Shown here: positions 39,247 through 50,085 of the stretch, piece by piece | Numbering within the stretch: position 1 is the first letter of the stretch | Layout: every line of letters begins with the position of its first letter | Origin: Dallia pectoralis | Taxonomy: Eukaryota > Chordata > Actinopteri > Esociformes > Umbridae | NCBI GenBank assembly: GCA_029465975.1 | Contig: CM055744.1 | Span: 4,417,500-4,481,499 of the forward strand | Length of the DNA stretch: 64,000 bases | Direction of reading: 5' to 3' | Position numbers and translations under genes: made by a program | Notes under the pieces: model-generated | Database searches by the model: none | What the model was told of the DNA's origin: nothing | What the model saw: only the letters and a program-made list of their open reading frames with translations

Positions 39247-40191
39247 AACTTTTGATAGTTTAGTTTAATAATTATTAAATGCATTTTTTAAGTGCAAACA
39301 TTCATAAACAATAGAATAGTCCAGGTCAAATATAGTCAGAAAGGGACGCCCTGGAGGGTTGAGCGTTTGGCAGATTAGAGGCCAAAAATGTAATAGTTGA
39401 CATTGTTATTTTGTTTCTGTTGGCTATATAACAAAGGACTAGTACTAGGTTTGCCTGTTTCAATGTAGTAGATTACCTGAATGTATAAGTACAACAACAA
39501 CAAGTAGAAACAACATTGTTTAGTCACAGAGCATGTCCTGACACAATGTAGTAAAACCTCAAAACCCTGCCCCTTTGTGCCAATAAGTCGGGTTTCATTT
39601 TTTTTCTTCATTTTTATATATTTTTCCAATCAGCTCAACCACTTGTGCAATAAGAAAATACTCTACAAAACAATGCAAACGATACAATACAGTAAAACAC
39701 ATAAGGTTGCTCTGAGTCTTTTGCAGACGTCATCAGCATAATAGGGTGTGTCTGAGTCATGCCAAATGGAATATGCGCAGGGGATGTTCTGGCCACAAGT
39801 GCATAATGGGCGGATGATGATCCGGGAATAGTGTGTCCCCAACGAGCCTAGCCATGTGCTGACTGTTAACACAGGTACAGTAAACTGCATCCATTCAGAT
39901 TCAGACAAATTGATTTGATGCAGAAAACGAATGCTTGACATTTTCTGCTTGCTTGCCTTTATATTCTGCTTTTTATCTGGTGGATGAGCTGCTGTAAAAG
40001 ACTGCTGTAATTTTAGAGTCAGAAAATGCCACAGCCTAATGAACTTGTATACATGCTGTTATTATGGCTCTGAACTCTGTTTGTTTGAATGCACATATGG
40101 GAATGCAAAACTGTAAATTGACTTTATGACACATGATTAATCAATACTCTGTCATTAAGAGAAATACATCCTATAATTGATTCCCGCAGCA

Positions 40192-40288
40192 ATGGATAAA
40201 GAGACAGACGAGAAGCACAGAACAGATGAAAAAACAGGAAAAGAAATGGAAAGTAAAGGGGATAAAAAATTGTCTTTGGTAAGAGATG
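40192..40288 (+). CDS. mdfic2: mdfic2-like coding exon 1
   Basis: ATG at 40192 opens MDKETDEKHRTDEKTGKEME and continues to Asp32. The donor is GATG|GTAAGTTC at 40288/40289 (phase 1). A second GT ten bases earlier (GTAAGAG at 40279) would give phase 0 and break the frame with exon 2, so the later donor is chosen. TTCCCGCAG|CA just upstream may be the acceptor of this exon after a 5' non-coding exon. Confidence 0.75.
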
Positions 40289-43200
40289 GTAAGTTCAAAT
40301 TATTTTTACATTATTGAAAATGATTGTCTAAGAGCAATGGCATATTTTTGTTACATGTTTACATAGCTATTTGGATATTTTACATAGCTAATTTGATAGG
40401 GTTAATACAATTTATCCAAGTAAACAGAGTACATTACACAGTTCCGTCCCATTGTGAGTTTAAAAGACGTTATAGAAAGAATATCATGGATGCAACAACA
40501 GAATGTCAACTGTGTAGGCCTTACTTATTAATTAGTAAATGGTGATGGTGTAGTATAGTCGTTGAATGCTGTAGAGGTTACATACTTCAGAAACATAAAT
40601 CAGTTTGAAACATGTATTTGGGTAACACAGTAACATTTAAATTATTTTAAGCACTGGTATTTTGCAAACAAAAAACATTGATGCCGGAACTGTTGCAAAC
40701 TTTGAGAATGGTTGAACAACTTCTCCTGTATAATCACCATCTAATAATTGAGCAATGTAACTTTTTAAACAGTTCAGGAAAACCCATTATACAAAGCAAT
40801 GTCTATACAGTCTTTTCATTATGATGACACCCTTGGTATATTTGAGCAAAACGCACAGTGAATTTTTATTTATTTATTGTTTATCCTCATGACCTTTCTT
40901 CGAAATATGATAACAACTCCAATCTTAAATTTAAGTAGCAGAATTGAAAGATTTTTTTTTATTATTATACAAAAAAGATTTGTCTGAAATAAATGCGTGC
41001 CACAGTTACTGGTATCCCTCTGCCAGGGTAACAGCTCGTAGTCTTCTCATATAATACTTAAAAAGGTTGGAGAACACATGGTAAAGGATGAGACGATTCC
41101 TCCATAAAGAATCAGATACTTTAGATTTCCAGGTCCACGCTTGTAGTCTCTCCACTTCTGCTTATCCCACAAGTTTTTGACAAGGTTTAGATCAGGGGAC
41201 TGGGATGGACATGGCAAAACCATGTTTCTGTGCTCAGTGAACCATTTCTGTGTTCATTATGAGGTCTGCTGTGTTCAGCTGGAAGATCCAACCATGGACC
41301 AGTTTAAGGCTCCTTGCAGAGGCAGTCAGGTGTTGATTTAATTTCCGCAGGTACCATGTATAAGTTGTCCAGGGCTCTTGAAAGAAACACGTAGCTACAA
41401 CACTAAAGATCAACAACCATACTTCACTTTTGGGTACATTACTGCATGACATATTTCTGCCAAATCCACTTCTTGTGTTTACATCCAAAGAGCTCTATTG
41501 TGGTCTCCGCTGACCATAGAGCTTGGTCCCATTGAAAGTTTCAGCAAAGTTTGACAAACTCTAAGTGCTTGAGTTTGTTGTTTGATGACAGAAACAGCTT
41601 ATATATGGCAACCCTCCCAACCAATGTGTGATTATGTAAGTCTTGGCTTACCACATAAGTGTTCCTAACAACACAGGCAAACTAACACAAGTAAAATACA
41701 ATTGGGAATGTACGTATGTGTAGATTTTAGTAATGATAGATTATACAGGTGCCAATAACGATGGCACACATGTTTTGGAGAAAAGTATGTATTTCATAAT
41801 TTTACTTTCATAGACATTTTTATTATATGAATATTTTGAATATAAAAAAAACATGCTCATAATTACCAAGGGTGCCAATATTGATGGAGGGCCCTGTGTA
41901 TTAATACGTCTATCTTGAATTGACTGTACAGTGTATTGGGTATAATGCTGTTTAGAAAATGTGTCCAAGCAGAAAATGTATCCGAATTAAATCAATCCAA
42001 CAATGCAAAATACACAAAGCAGCTTTTGATGAAATGATCTCACCAAGTTGATATTTAAAACATTTTACAACAGCTACAACCCATAACAGACAAGCGTACA
42101 ATTTAAGACCAACTGCATGGAAACTGTACATGAAAACACAGTGTAATCAGTGCTATAGATGGTTTGAATAAATTACAGCTTTAATGTGAAATAAAAGCAA
42201 AACAACTATGGGGTATTATTCATTTAGAATAGGTGGCAGAAAAAGGTCTAGCGGTCAAAGCAATAATTTATTAATAAAACATTTAATAGGTCCAATAGAT
42301 CCAAATTATAGTTATCCAACCTCAACCCAACATGATCGGGGACAATACAAGGTACTGTTCTTCTTTTTACTGAATAACATAGACCAAAATAATAACCACA
42401 TGCCGATTATGTTTCTGCTAGCCGATCTGCGAACCTGGCACCTGGTATTTAACAGTTTTAAGAAAATAGGCTGTTATTGAGCAGAGTTCATATGAAAGTC
42501 CACCTGTTATTCTGTGCTGTAGGATGTACAGTCATCAGGTTCTAGAGAGGCTGGTCAATCCAAAGTCATTATGGGAGTTTTCAATCAATATTTCCCCCGC
42601 ACTTAATTGCTACATTGCATTTCAGCAAATATTGCTCCTGTTTATTTACTTCTACGGGAGGCGTGTCTCTGTATGTGTGTGCGCGTGCAGGAGATTAAGA
42701 ACACTCATTTATGTGGATAATAAGTTCCTTCTTGTTTGACAGTGGAGGTTTTGAGCGAGGCCCCAGTCAGTGTCCGGAAGCTCAGCGCCATTCCAGAGTA
42801 TGAGCCGGGACCAGGGAATGCTGACATAAGCCAGACATCCAATGGTCCTCAGCAGGCCACGGAGAAGGACAGCTCTGATACTCCTCTGTACACCACCAAC
42901 AAGTACAATATGAACTCTTCAGACTCACTCTCCTCCTCATCATCTTCAGATTCATCTCACCAGGCGGACACAGGTTAGCATCAGTATTCACACCGGCCGT
43001 ATGAACTTCTATAACTATAATGTGTTAATATCCCCCACAGTACAATGACAAAGTTCTGTTACACAGTCCTCAGTGTTCTTTATTTCACTGTTCTCAGTTT
43101 GACAGTGTTCTCTGTTACGCTGTTCTCAGTTTGACAGTATTCTTTATTTCACTGTTCTCAGTCTGACAGTGTTCTCTGTTATTTCACTGTTTCTCACTGT

Positions 43201-46200
43201 TCTCAGTTTGACAGTGTTACACTGTTCTCAGTTAGTGTTCTCTGTTACGCTGTCCTCAGTTTGACAGTGTTCTCCACTACACTGTTCTCAGTTTGACAGT
43301 GTTCTCCACTACACTGTTCTCAGTTTGACAGTGTTCTCCACTACACTTCTCAGTTTGATAGTGTTCTCTGTTACGCTGTCCTCAGTTTCACAGTGTTCTC
43401 CACTACACTGTCCTCAGTTTGACAGTGTTCTCTACTACACTGTCCTCAGTTTCACAGTGTTCTCCACTACACTGTCCTCAGTTTGACAGTGTTCTCTGTT
43501 ACACTGTTCTCAGTTTGACAGTGTTCTCCACTACACTGTCCTCAGTTTGACAGTGTTTTCCACTACACTGTTCTCAGTTTGACAGTGTTCTCTGTTACGC
43601 TGTCCTCAGTTTGACAGTGTTCTCCACTACACTGTTCTCAGTTTGACAGTGTTCTCCACTACACTGTCTTCAGTTTGACAGTGTTCTCCACTACACTGTT
43701 CTCAGTTTGACAGTGTTCTCCACTACACTGTTCTCAGTTTGACAGTGTTCTCTGTTACGCTGTCCTCAGTTTGACAGTGTTCTCCAGTACACTGTCCTCA
43801 GTTTGACAGTGTTCTCCAATACACTGTTCTCAGTTTGACAGTGTTCTCCAGTACACTGTCCTCAGTTTGACAGTGTTCTCCACTACACTGTTCTCAGTTT
43901 GACAGTTCTCCACTACACTGTCCTCAGTTTGACAGTGTTCTCCACTACACTGTTCTCAGTTTGACAGTGTTCTCTGTTACGCTGTCCTCAGTTTGACAGT
44001 GTTCTCCAGTACACTGTCCTCAGTTTGACAGTGTTCTCCACTACACTGTTCTCAGTTTGACAGTGTTCTCCAGTACACTGTCCTCAGTTTGACAGTGTTC
44101 TCCACTACACTGTTCTCAGTTTGACAGTGTTCTCCACTACACTGTCTTCAGTTTGACAGTGTTCTCCACTACACTGTTCTCAGTTTGACAGTGTTCTCCA
44201 GTACACTGTCCTCAGTTTGACAGTGTTCTCCACTACACTGTCCTCAGTTTGACAGTGTTCTCCAGTACACTGTTCTCAGTTTGACAGTGTTCTCCACTAC
44301 ACTGTTCTCAGTTTGACAGTGTTCTCCACTACACTGTCCTCAGTTTGACAGTGTTCTCCACTACACTGTTCTCAGGTTGACAGTGTTCTCCACTACACTG
44401 TCCTCAGTTTGACAGTGTTCTCCAGTACACTGTTCTCAGTTTGACAGTGTTCTCCACTACACTGTTCTCAGTTTGACAGTGTTCTCCACTACACTGTCCT
44501 CAGTTTGACAGTAGCATGCTCTGTAGCTCAAGACAAAACACTATACTCATTACACATACTTATACTCACATCCTCTATATTCAAGCAACATATTTAATAG
44601 TTGATGTTAGGAACCCTCTACTGTAAGTAAGAATTTAAAATGTGACAAATTACCAGCTTAATCTTTAACTTCGATTTAAGCATGTTTAAATGCATTTTTT
44701 TCTAATCAAATATTAAAATTGTTGAATAATTCAGCTTTAGAAATGATAGTAGAAGACAGTCATATAATCTAAAAGTTACTCACAACATTGGAAATATCTT
44801 ATCTAATGAAGCATTATAGTTGATTGCATTGGCCATTGAGTGTGAATTATTAAAAACATTGGTCAGCTGATCATCTGCACTGATTATCTCTGTATATATA
44901 CGATTGGTCAAAAGTAATGGGGTCACTTTGAAATCTCTTTCGAAATTAGTTTGAAAAGGAAAAATAGCAAAACAAATAGGAAATATAGTAATTGACAAGT
45001 AAGAAATAATGACTATTAATTATAATGATAATTGTGTCCTTGAAATGTTGCTTTCATCAAATAATCCCTGATTTGCAGCAATTACAGTCTATCAGATCCA
45101 TGGTATTCTAGTTGTTAATTTGTTGAGATAATCTGAAGAGATTTCACCCCATGCTCCCTGAAGCACCTCCCACAGGTTGGACTGGCTTGATTGGCACTTC
45201 TTATGTACCATACGGCCCACTCCTCTTTCTATTCTGGTTAGAGACAGTTGCATTGTTCAGTGGCGATAGTAGCACATAGCGTTGTATGAGCTCTTCGGTT
45301 TCTTGCCAATTTCTTGCATGGAATAGCCTTGCGTTCTCAGAAAAAGAATAGACAGGTGACTTTCAGAAGAATGTTATTTGTTTCTGGCCATTTTGAGTCT
45401 TTAATTGAACTCACGACATAGGAAACATATTTGAAAAAAGGGTTTTCTGATGATCAATTAGCCTTATAAAATGCAAATGCAACGTGCCATTAGAACACAG
45501 GACTGATGGTTGCTGATAACCGGTTTGGTAGATATGTCAGTATCAGCCGTACCATAAATCAACGATTTCAAGCTACATGAGTCATTTGCAACCTAAACAA
45601 TGTCCCTTATGTACGGCAGTGTGTGTTTGTGTGTCTGTCTATATAAACGTATAGAAATTGATACAAATATATGATTCACCAGATAGTTGTATGAAATTGA
45701 TGACGAAATCCACCAATTTGGACACCTTTCCACGTGCGCGTGTTCCATTTATTTTGACGAGGCTGTATAATGGCACATTATCGCTAATATCTTAGCGGAT
45801 TAGCCGACATACCAACTCCCGTTGCCTTTCTTTACAGCCGATATAAACGTCTACTTATGGTTCTCATTTCAGCCCAATGACCTCATGTTTGACGATACTC
45901 AGGGGAGTAGCGTTTACCAAAGGCCACTGGAAAGGCCCACAGCATGTTGTTTCAGATCAGCCACGGTTCAACGTTAGAACGTTCTAGTGGGAGACACATA
46001 TAGGCTGATGGTAATTGATTATGTCTCCGAACAGCTTCCTCAGTTATCTCTCTCTGCATGGCAGTGAAAGGTGATTTCCTAAATTATGCATGTGTAAGGA
46101 AATGCCCTGAGAGAGACTGGAGGCTTTTAAAATGTTCTAAACAATAAGTGAGGAGGTGCAGACACTGCGCCAGTCGTTCTGTAGCACCAACGATTTATAT

Positions 46201-48010
46201 GTCAGGAACAGACCCATAGTTAAAGGCTGGTCGTTTGAAGCATCTACTGTCATTTCGTCTAAGCTAAGAACATGCTTGGACTGATGAATTAATAAAATGA
46301 ACCTATTGTATCTTGAAGAAAAGAATATATACACAGATGAGCCAAAACAGTATGACCATGAAGCGAATAACACTGAGGGGAGTACCCGGTCAGCAGTAGT
46401 GAGTACCTACCGACAGTGGTGAGTACCTACCGACAGTGGTGAGTACCTACCGACAGTGGTGAGTACCTACCGACAGTGTTGAGTACCTACCGACAGTGTT
46501 GAGTACCTACCGACAGTGGTGAGTACCTACCGACAGTGTTGAGTACCTACCGACAGTGGTGAGTACCTACCGACAGTGTTGAGTACCTACCGACAGTGGT
46601 GAGTACCTACCGACAGTGGTGAGTACCTACCGACAGTGGTGAGTACCTACCGACAGTGGTGAGTACCTACCGACAGTGGTGAGTACCTACCGACAGTGTT
46701 GAGTACCTACCGACAGTGTTGAGTACCTACCGACAGTGTTGAGTACCTACCGACAGTGTTGAGTACCTACCGACAGTGTTGAGTACCTACCGACAGTGGT
46801 GAGTACCTACCGACAGTGGTGAGTACCTACAGTGGGTGGTGAGTACCTACAGACAGTGGTGAGTACCTACCGACAGTAGTGAGTACCTACCGACAGTGGT
46901 GAGTACCTACCGACAGTGGTGAGTACCTACCGACAGTGGTGAGTACCTACTGACAGGGGTGAGTACCTACCAACAGTGGTGAGTACCTACCGACAGTGGT
47001 GATACCTACCGACAGTGGTGAGTACCTACTGACAGTGGCCCAAGTACAGACAAACCGCAAAATCTTGTGACGGGGGGGTGGAGGTCCAAGGGAGAAACGT
47101 GTCACAACCCACAGTGCATCACACAATGCTGTGTATGGTGACATGTACCTGGGGAAGTCACTCGATGACACCGACAAGCTGGTGAAGGGAGTGTGATGGT
47201 CAGGGAAATGTTCTGCTGGGAAACCCTGGGCCCGGGCATTCATGTGGATGTCAATTTGACACGTGCCATCTACCATCATCCATCCTCTGTGGGACGTGCT
47301 TGACCAACAAGTCCAATCCACCTCTCTAGCTAATGTCTTGGTGCCAGATACCACAGGACACCTTCAGGGGTCTTAATGTCTTGGTGCCAGATACCACAGG
47401 ACCCCTTCAGGGGTCTTGTAGAGTCCATGCCTCAGCGGGTCGGCACTGTTTAACCGGCTTGCGGAGGACCAACATCATATTAGTCATGATGCTTTGGCTC
47501 ATCAATGTATAAGAGTTTAGATGTACCCTCAGATATCAAACACTACTATTAAAACATTGTTCAGACATTTAAATATACGTCACAGATGGCCTGTCTGTAA
47601 GTCTATACTGATCCCCCCTTCTGCATGATCTATTGATGATGAAAAGGAAAGTTGAAATGCAAATAATGCTGTTCAAATGACATCTGATCTTCTCCCTTTT
47701 CTTGTACCTATAATGACATATAGTCTTAATCTTCCCTTGTTTCCCTCTCTCAGCTGACTGTGCGGGCGTTATCCTGTACTGTCTCTTCTGTAGATTCTAT
47801 GACCTGTTCCACATTTTGCCAGCCACATGTGAGGAAATCACCTACAGATGCTGCCCATCCTACAGACAGTTCTCCTTGTCAATGGATGCCGCACCCAGTA
47901 ACGACTGCAACTGTAACTGCAACTTTGACTGTGGCCTGTGCGACTCCTGTCACGAGACGGGAGAATTTCTCGAGCTTGCTATGGAGATCTCTGAGATATG
48001 TTACCGCTAG
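40192..48010 (+). CDS. mdfic2: MyoD family inhibitor (I-mfa) domain protein, MDFIC2-like; join(40192..40288, 42743..42973, 47754..48010)
   Basis: Three exons join in frame (97+231+257 = 585 nt, 194 residues plus stop). All junctions are GT/AG and both introns are phase 1. Residues 1-33 are charged (Lys/Glu/Asp-rich), about 34-89 polar, and about 90-104 a serine run. Residues 110-194 form the I-mfa domain with 13 cysteines, including CLFCRFYDL, RCCPSY, CNCNCNFDCGLC and the C-terminal ELAMEISEICYR. I-mfa domains of MDFI/MDFIC bind and retain transcription factors such as MyoD-family bHLH proteins; the role of this member is inferred. The length (194) and the non-cysteine C-terminus differ from MDFI/MDFIC and fit MDFIC2 better. 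That paralogue assignment is less certain than the domain. The start ATG has a good Kozak context (gcaATGG). An AG at 40189-40190 suggests an upstream non-coding exon. Confidence 0.85.
40289..42742 (+). other. Intron 1 of the mdfic2-like gene
   Basis: A 2454-bp intron, GTAAGT...TTGACAG. It carries a decayed Tc1-like transposon at 40806-41900. No other coding sequence is seen; the 90-codon frame at 42208-42480 has no motif. Confidence 0.7.
40806..41900 (-). mobile_element. Decayed Tc1/mariner-like transposon
   Basis: The left end contains GACACCCTTGGTATATTTGA and the right end, reversed, GGCACCCTTGGTAATTATGA next to GGGCCCTCCATCAATATT. This is the inverted-repeat terminus style of fish Tc1-like elements, with TA at the borders. 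Between them the minus strand carries remnants of a Tc1-type transposase region (for example plus-strand AAGAGCTCTATTGTGGTCTC and GACCATAGAGCTTGGTCCCA near 41490-41530). These resemble common fish Tc1 copies but have multiple stops and frame shifts. Non-functional. Confidence 0.7.
42743..42973 (+). CDS. mdfic2: mdfic2-like coding exon 2
   Basis: The acceptor TTGTTTGACAG|TGGAGG completes the split Val33 codon (G+TG). The exon encodes a polar, Pro/Ser/Asp-containing segment (EVLSEAPVSVRKLSAIPEYE) and a serine-rich run (NSSDSLSSSSSSDSS) before the donor ACAG|GTTAGC (phase 1). Low-complexity linkers between a charged N-terminus and the I-mfa domain are usual in this family. Confidence 0.8.
43060..44513. 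repeat. 32-bp intronic minisatellite, about 45 copies
   Basis: The unit CAGTTTGACAGTGTTCTCCA plus CTACACTGTTCT (or CTGTTACGCTGTCCT) has period 32. Alternating variants are TTCTC/TCCTC and CCACTAC/CCAGTAC. The array starts with several irregular, shortened units (43060-43260), becomes regular, then ends abruptly. It lies wholly in intron 2. Confidence 0.95.
44895..45650 (-). mobile_element. Internally deleted Tc1-like transposon relic
   Basis: The plus-strand left side has GGTCAAAAGTAATGGGGTCA. Reversed, the right side has AACCATCAGTCCTGTGTTCT, AATGGCACGTTGCATTTGCA and AAGGCTAATTGATCATCAGA, words of an abundant fish Tc1-type element. On the minus strand an ATG at about 45397 opens MARNKQ and continues into a decayed N-terminal region (LSILFLRTQGYSMQEIGK, helix-turn-helix-like). 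A short distance on it reads a Tc1 C-terminal-like stretch (NLWEVLQGAWGEISSDYLNK), so the catalytic middle is missing. Boundaries are approximate. Confidence 0.65.
46386..47036. repeat. 20-bp minisatellite, about 32 copies, nested in a transposon
   Basis: GAGTACCTACCGACAGTGGT repeats in register with 20-base spacing, with GGT/GTT variants in runs. A few changed units occur near 46830-46855 and 46950-47035. It starts about 55 bp inside the left terminus of the surrounding transposon. Confidence 0.95.
47332..47417. repeat. 43-bp tandem duplication
   Basis: AATGTCTTGGTGCCAGATAC and the following CACAGGAC.CCTTCAGGGG occur at 47332 and again at 47375, differing by one base (GGACACC/GGACCCC). Confidence 0.9.
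47754..48010 (+). CDS. mdfic2: mdfic2-like coding exon 3 (I-mfa domain)
   Basis: The acceptor TTCCCTCTCTCAG|CTGACTG completes Ala110 (G+CT). The exon encodes the whole cysteine-rich domain, residues 110-194, and stops at TAG (48008-48010). Visible family marks are CLFCRFYDL near the start, a paired cysteine in RCCPSY, the CNCNCNFDCGLCDSC cluster, and HETGEFLELAMEISEICYR, matching the DCG..D.C.E...CLE pattern of I-mfa domains. The Cys of the family's CLE is Phe-Leu-Glu here (EFLE), a visible change. Confidence 0.9.
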
Positions 48011-48370
48011 CTCTACGCGCTAAAGAAAGGAAGCTGAGCTAAGGCTAAGCTAAGGCTAAGCTTGGGCTAAACTAGGGCTAAGCTAAGGCTAAGCTAAGGC
48101 TAAGATACTTGTATGACACGGAACCCCATTCAAAACATTGAGCTAGGAATTCACGGCAAACGTGAACAACTGGATTGCTGCAACAGGGACATTTACAACG
48201 CTTCAATGGTCACTCACAGCTTGCAGAGTCCAGATGGCGGCTCTTCAAATCCTAAGATATGCAGAGTCTTTTCATCATGGACACTTAAAATTGCATTTAC
48301 TGAAGGACGTGTGCGCAGGGGAGATACTTTTTGTGTGAACGCCTTTGTGTTTCTGTTCTGTACATCTAGA
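48011..48370 (+). other. Probable 3' untranslated region of the mdfic2-like gene
   Basis: It follows the stop codon directly and includes an 11/12-bp tandem repeat of GCTAAGGCTAA at 48033-48104. No AATAAA or ATTAAA appears before the transposon that begins at 48371. The nearest candidate signal is AATAAA at 48621-48626. Confidence 0.5.
48033..48104. repeat. 11/12-bp tandem repeat (GCTAAGGCTAA)
   Basis: Six to seven copies of GCTAAGGCTAA with variants GCTTGGGCTAA and ACTAGGGCTAA, immediately after the stop codon. Confidence 0.85.
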
Positions 48371-48620
48371 GGTAGGGGAGATTGGGGTAAACTCAGCCAC
48401 ACTTTACACTAAGCATAACTCTCATAGTATAGACAATACATTACTCTTTCTAACAATGATACATATTATACATTTTAGCATGTTGTGTATACATGGAAAT
48501 AATCTGATTTGATGGGATAAACAGTACTTTCTTATACAAAATCATGAATGGTCATAAGTCTTAATCAGGTATGGGTAAATTCAGTGGATGAACAGGGAAC
48601 ATTTTCTAAAGACAAGCCAC

Positions 48621-48626
48621 AATAAA
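48621..48626 (+). terminator. Candidate polyadenylation signal AATAAA for the mdfic2-like transcript
   Basis: This is the first AATAAA downstream of the stop codon, 610 bp on. It lies inside the inverted-repeat element, so if used it is transposon-derived. Confidence 0.35.
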
Positions 48627-48939
48627 AGTGTTCTAATTTAAATGGTAGGGAACCTTTATCGCAACTATAACACCTAACGAACCCCGTACTTTTGTTAACA
48701 CTGACCAGACCTTGTTGTAAATAATACCCCAGCAATAATTACTTGTATTAAGTTTACTGGGAAGAAACACTTGAATTATCTTGCCTTGTCACTGGTCCAA
48801 CTGTTGACTCAACGTGCCGCATTCCATTTGGCTCAACCTACCCAAAGGCAAACACTTAGCTGATAATTGGCCAACACAACAACACGCACTTCCATGCTAC
48901 ATTTAGGGTCTCATAATAAAGCGTACACAGGAAAGTCTT

Positions 48940-49110
48940 AAAACAATCTTACAACTATATATATTTTTTTAATTTAGCCTCTTAAAATTACAGACACAAT
49001 CTTACAATTATCGTCAGTTTAGATAAAAGCACCAGAATATGTCAAACACAATCTAACAATTATATTATCTAGTTAGGATACAAGCACCAGAGAACCTTTA
49101 ACACAATTCA
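48940..49110. repeat. Degenerate 57-bp repeat, about 3 copies
   Basis: ACACAATCTTACAATTAT followed by a TTAGATAAAAGCACCAGA-like stretch recurs at about 48990 and 49047 (ACACAATCTAACAATTAT, GGATACAAGCACCAGAGA). A third, weaker copy sits before them. Confidence 0.6.
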
Positions 49111-49270
49111 ATACCAGTATTACTGTATTTTAGAACATGCCATGACACCACTCTTCCATGTAGTCTCTTCTTTAGCAGAGTTCATGAAATAATGACACAA
49201 ATTTTAATTATATTAGTAGTTTCCTATCAACTAATATTTTTGCTCAATTTACCCAAATCAATCCCACCTC

Positions 49271-50085
49271 ATGTCAGCACGTGTAATGCCCTGTTATCTA
49301 TACATATTTTGCTAGCTTGTCACACGTGTATTATTGGGTTGTTAGCTAAGCTAGCCTCTGAGATTAGCGGTAAACTTCGGAGAATACTAAGCCGCACATT
49401 AGCTGCCGTAAGCGTTCTGAATTTGATCACTGCGGTGTCGCGCACCTACATTTCTTTTCCTGAAATACAAACCATTCAATGTGCAGTGGGCCTGTTTCAG
49501 TTGAAGTGTCATTGTTAGCACAGAAGCCGGCGTGCCCGGCTCCTTGTGGCTCTCATTGACCTCTGTCAGCTGTTTCGGGAAGACGGTTCTTTCAAGTGAC
49601 GGCTGACTGTTTGGATCACTTCAACCCAAAATGGGTCCTTGTCACATAATAGGAAATAGAACCGGGAGCATGGCGGATATACAGTTCTTTCTGGGTTGAG
49701 TACACGGTGAGAGTAGCATGGCGGAGTGCGTCATCTGTTTCACTGGGACATAAGAGGACCTGTGTGTAAGGTATTCTCCACAGTTTACAGCATATATACA
49801 CTGCCATTATAATGTGTACACATTCTGGACATTTCTTTCATTCAATGTGAGGACTAATGGATTAATTCTGTTGTACAAACAAGAAGAGAATTACACCACA
49901 GTTGGCGGAGACACTGAATACTTCTCGTCCACTGCTGTTGTTTAGTTTTCCGTGAGGGAGTCGTAGGATACGAGGTTATGAAAATGCTTAAAGATTGCGG
50001 AAACACACACATGCTTTCCATTGTAGGAATAAATACTGTATGAAATCAGGACCTTCTAGATGTATTTGGGACACTCCTGCCTCAA
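49271..50085. other. Non-coding spacer, no gene seen
   Basis: A frame of 108 codons overlaps the right end of the preceding transposon (49192-49518) but shows no domain. No gene is called. Confidence 0.45.

Larger units (their letters stand above)
46330..47509 (+). mobile_element. Inverted-repeat (Tc1/mariner-like) transposon relic containing a minisatellite
   Basis: The left terminus TACACAGATGAGCCAAAACA (46330) and the right terminus, reversed, TACATTGATGAGCCAAAGCA (ending 47509) are matching inverted repeats bordered by TA. After the left end comes TATGACCATGAAGCGAATAA. Before the right end come GTCACAACCCACAGTGCATC, TTCTGCTGGGAAACCCTGGG and TTGGTGCCAGATACCACAGG, segments of a fish element I recognise from its TIR and internal words. 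Much of the internal region is deleted. A 20-bp minisatellite occupies 46386-47036, and a 43-bp tandem duplication is at 47332-47417. Confidence 0.7.
42974..47753 (+). other. Intron 2 of the mdfic2-like gene
   Basis: A 4780-bp intron, GTTAGC...TTTCCCTCTCTCAG. It holds a 32-bp minisatellite, a Tc1-like relic and a further inverted-repeat transposon with its own 20-bp minisatellite. Over half of the intron is repeat. Confidence 0.75.
48371..49270. mobile_element. DNA transposon relic with diverged terminal inverted repeats
   Basis: The left end GGTAGGGGAGATTGGGGTAA then ACTCAGCC (48371-48398) matches, in reverse complement, the right end GAGGTGGGATTGATTTGGGT then AAATTGAGC (49241-49270). The AGGGGAGATTGGGGTAAACTGAGCC-type terminus is a recurring one in fish genomes. 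It has no transposase. Inside is a three-copy degenerate repeat at about 48940-49110. Confidence 0.55.

Noticed and set aside
40279..40280. Alternative donor site of mdfic2-like exon 1
   Set aside because: GTAAGAG at this place would give phase 0 and not match the phase needed by exon 2. The GT at 40289 fits.
49192..49518. 108-codon hydrophobic open frame as a small membrane protein
   Set aside because: It overlaps the end of an inverted-repeat transposon relic and shows no conserved motif.
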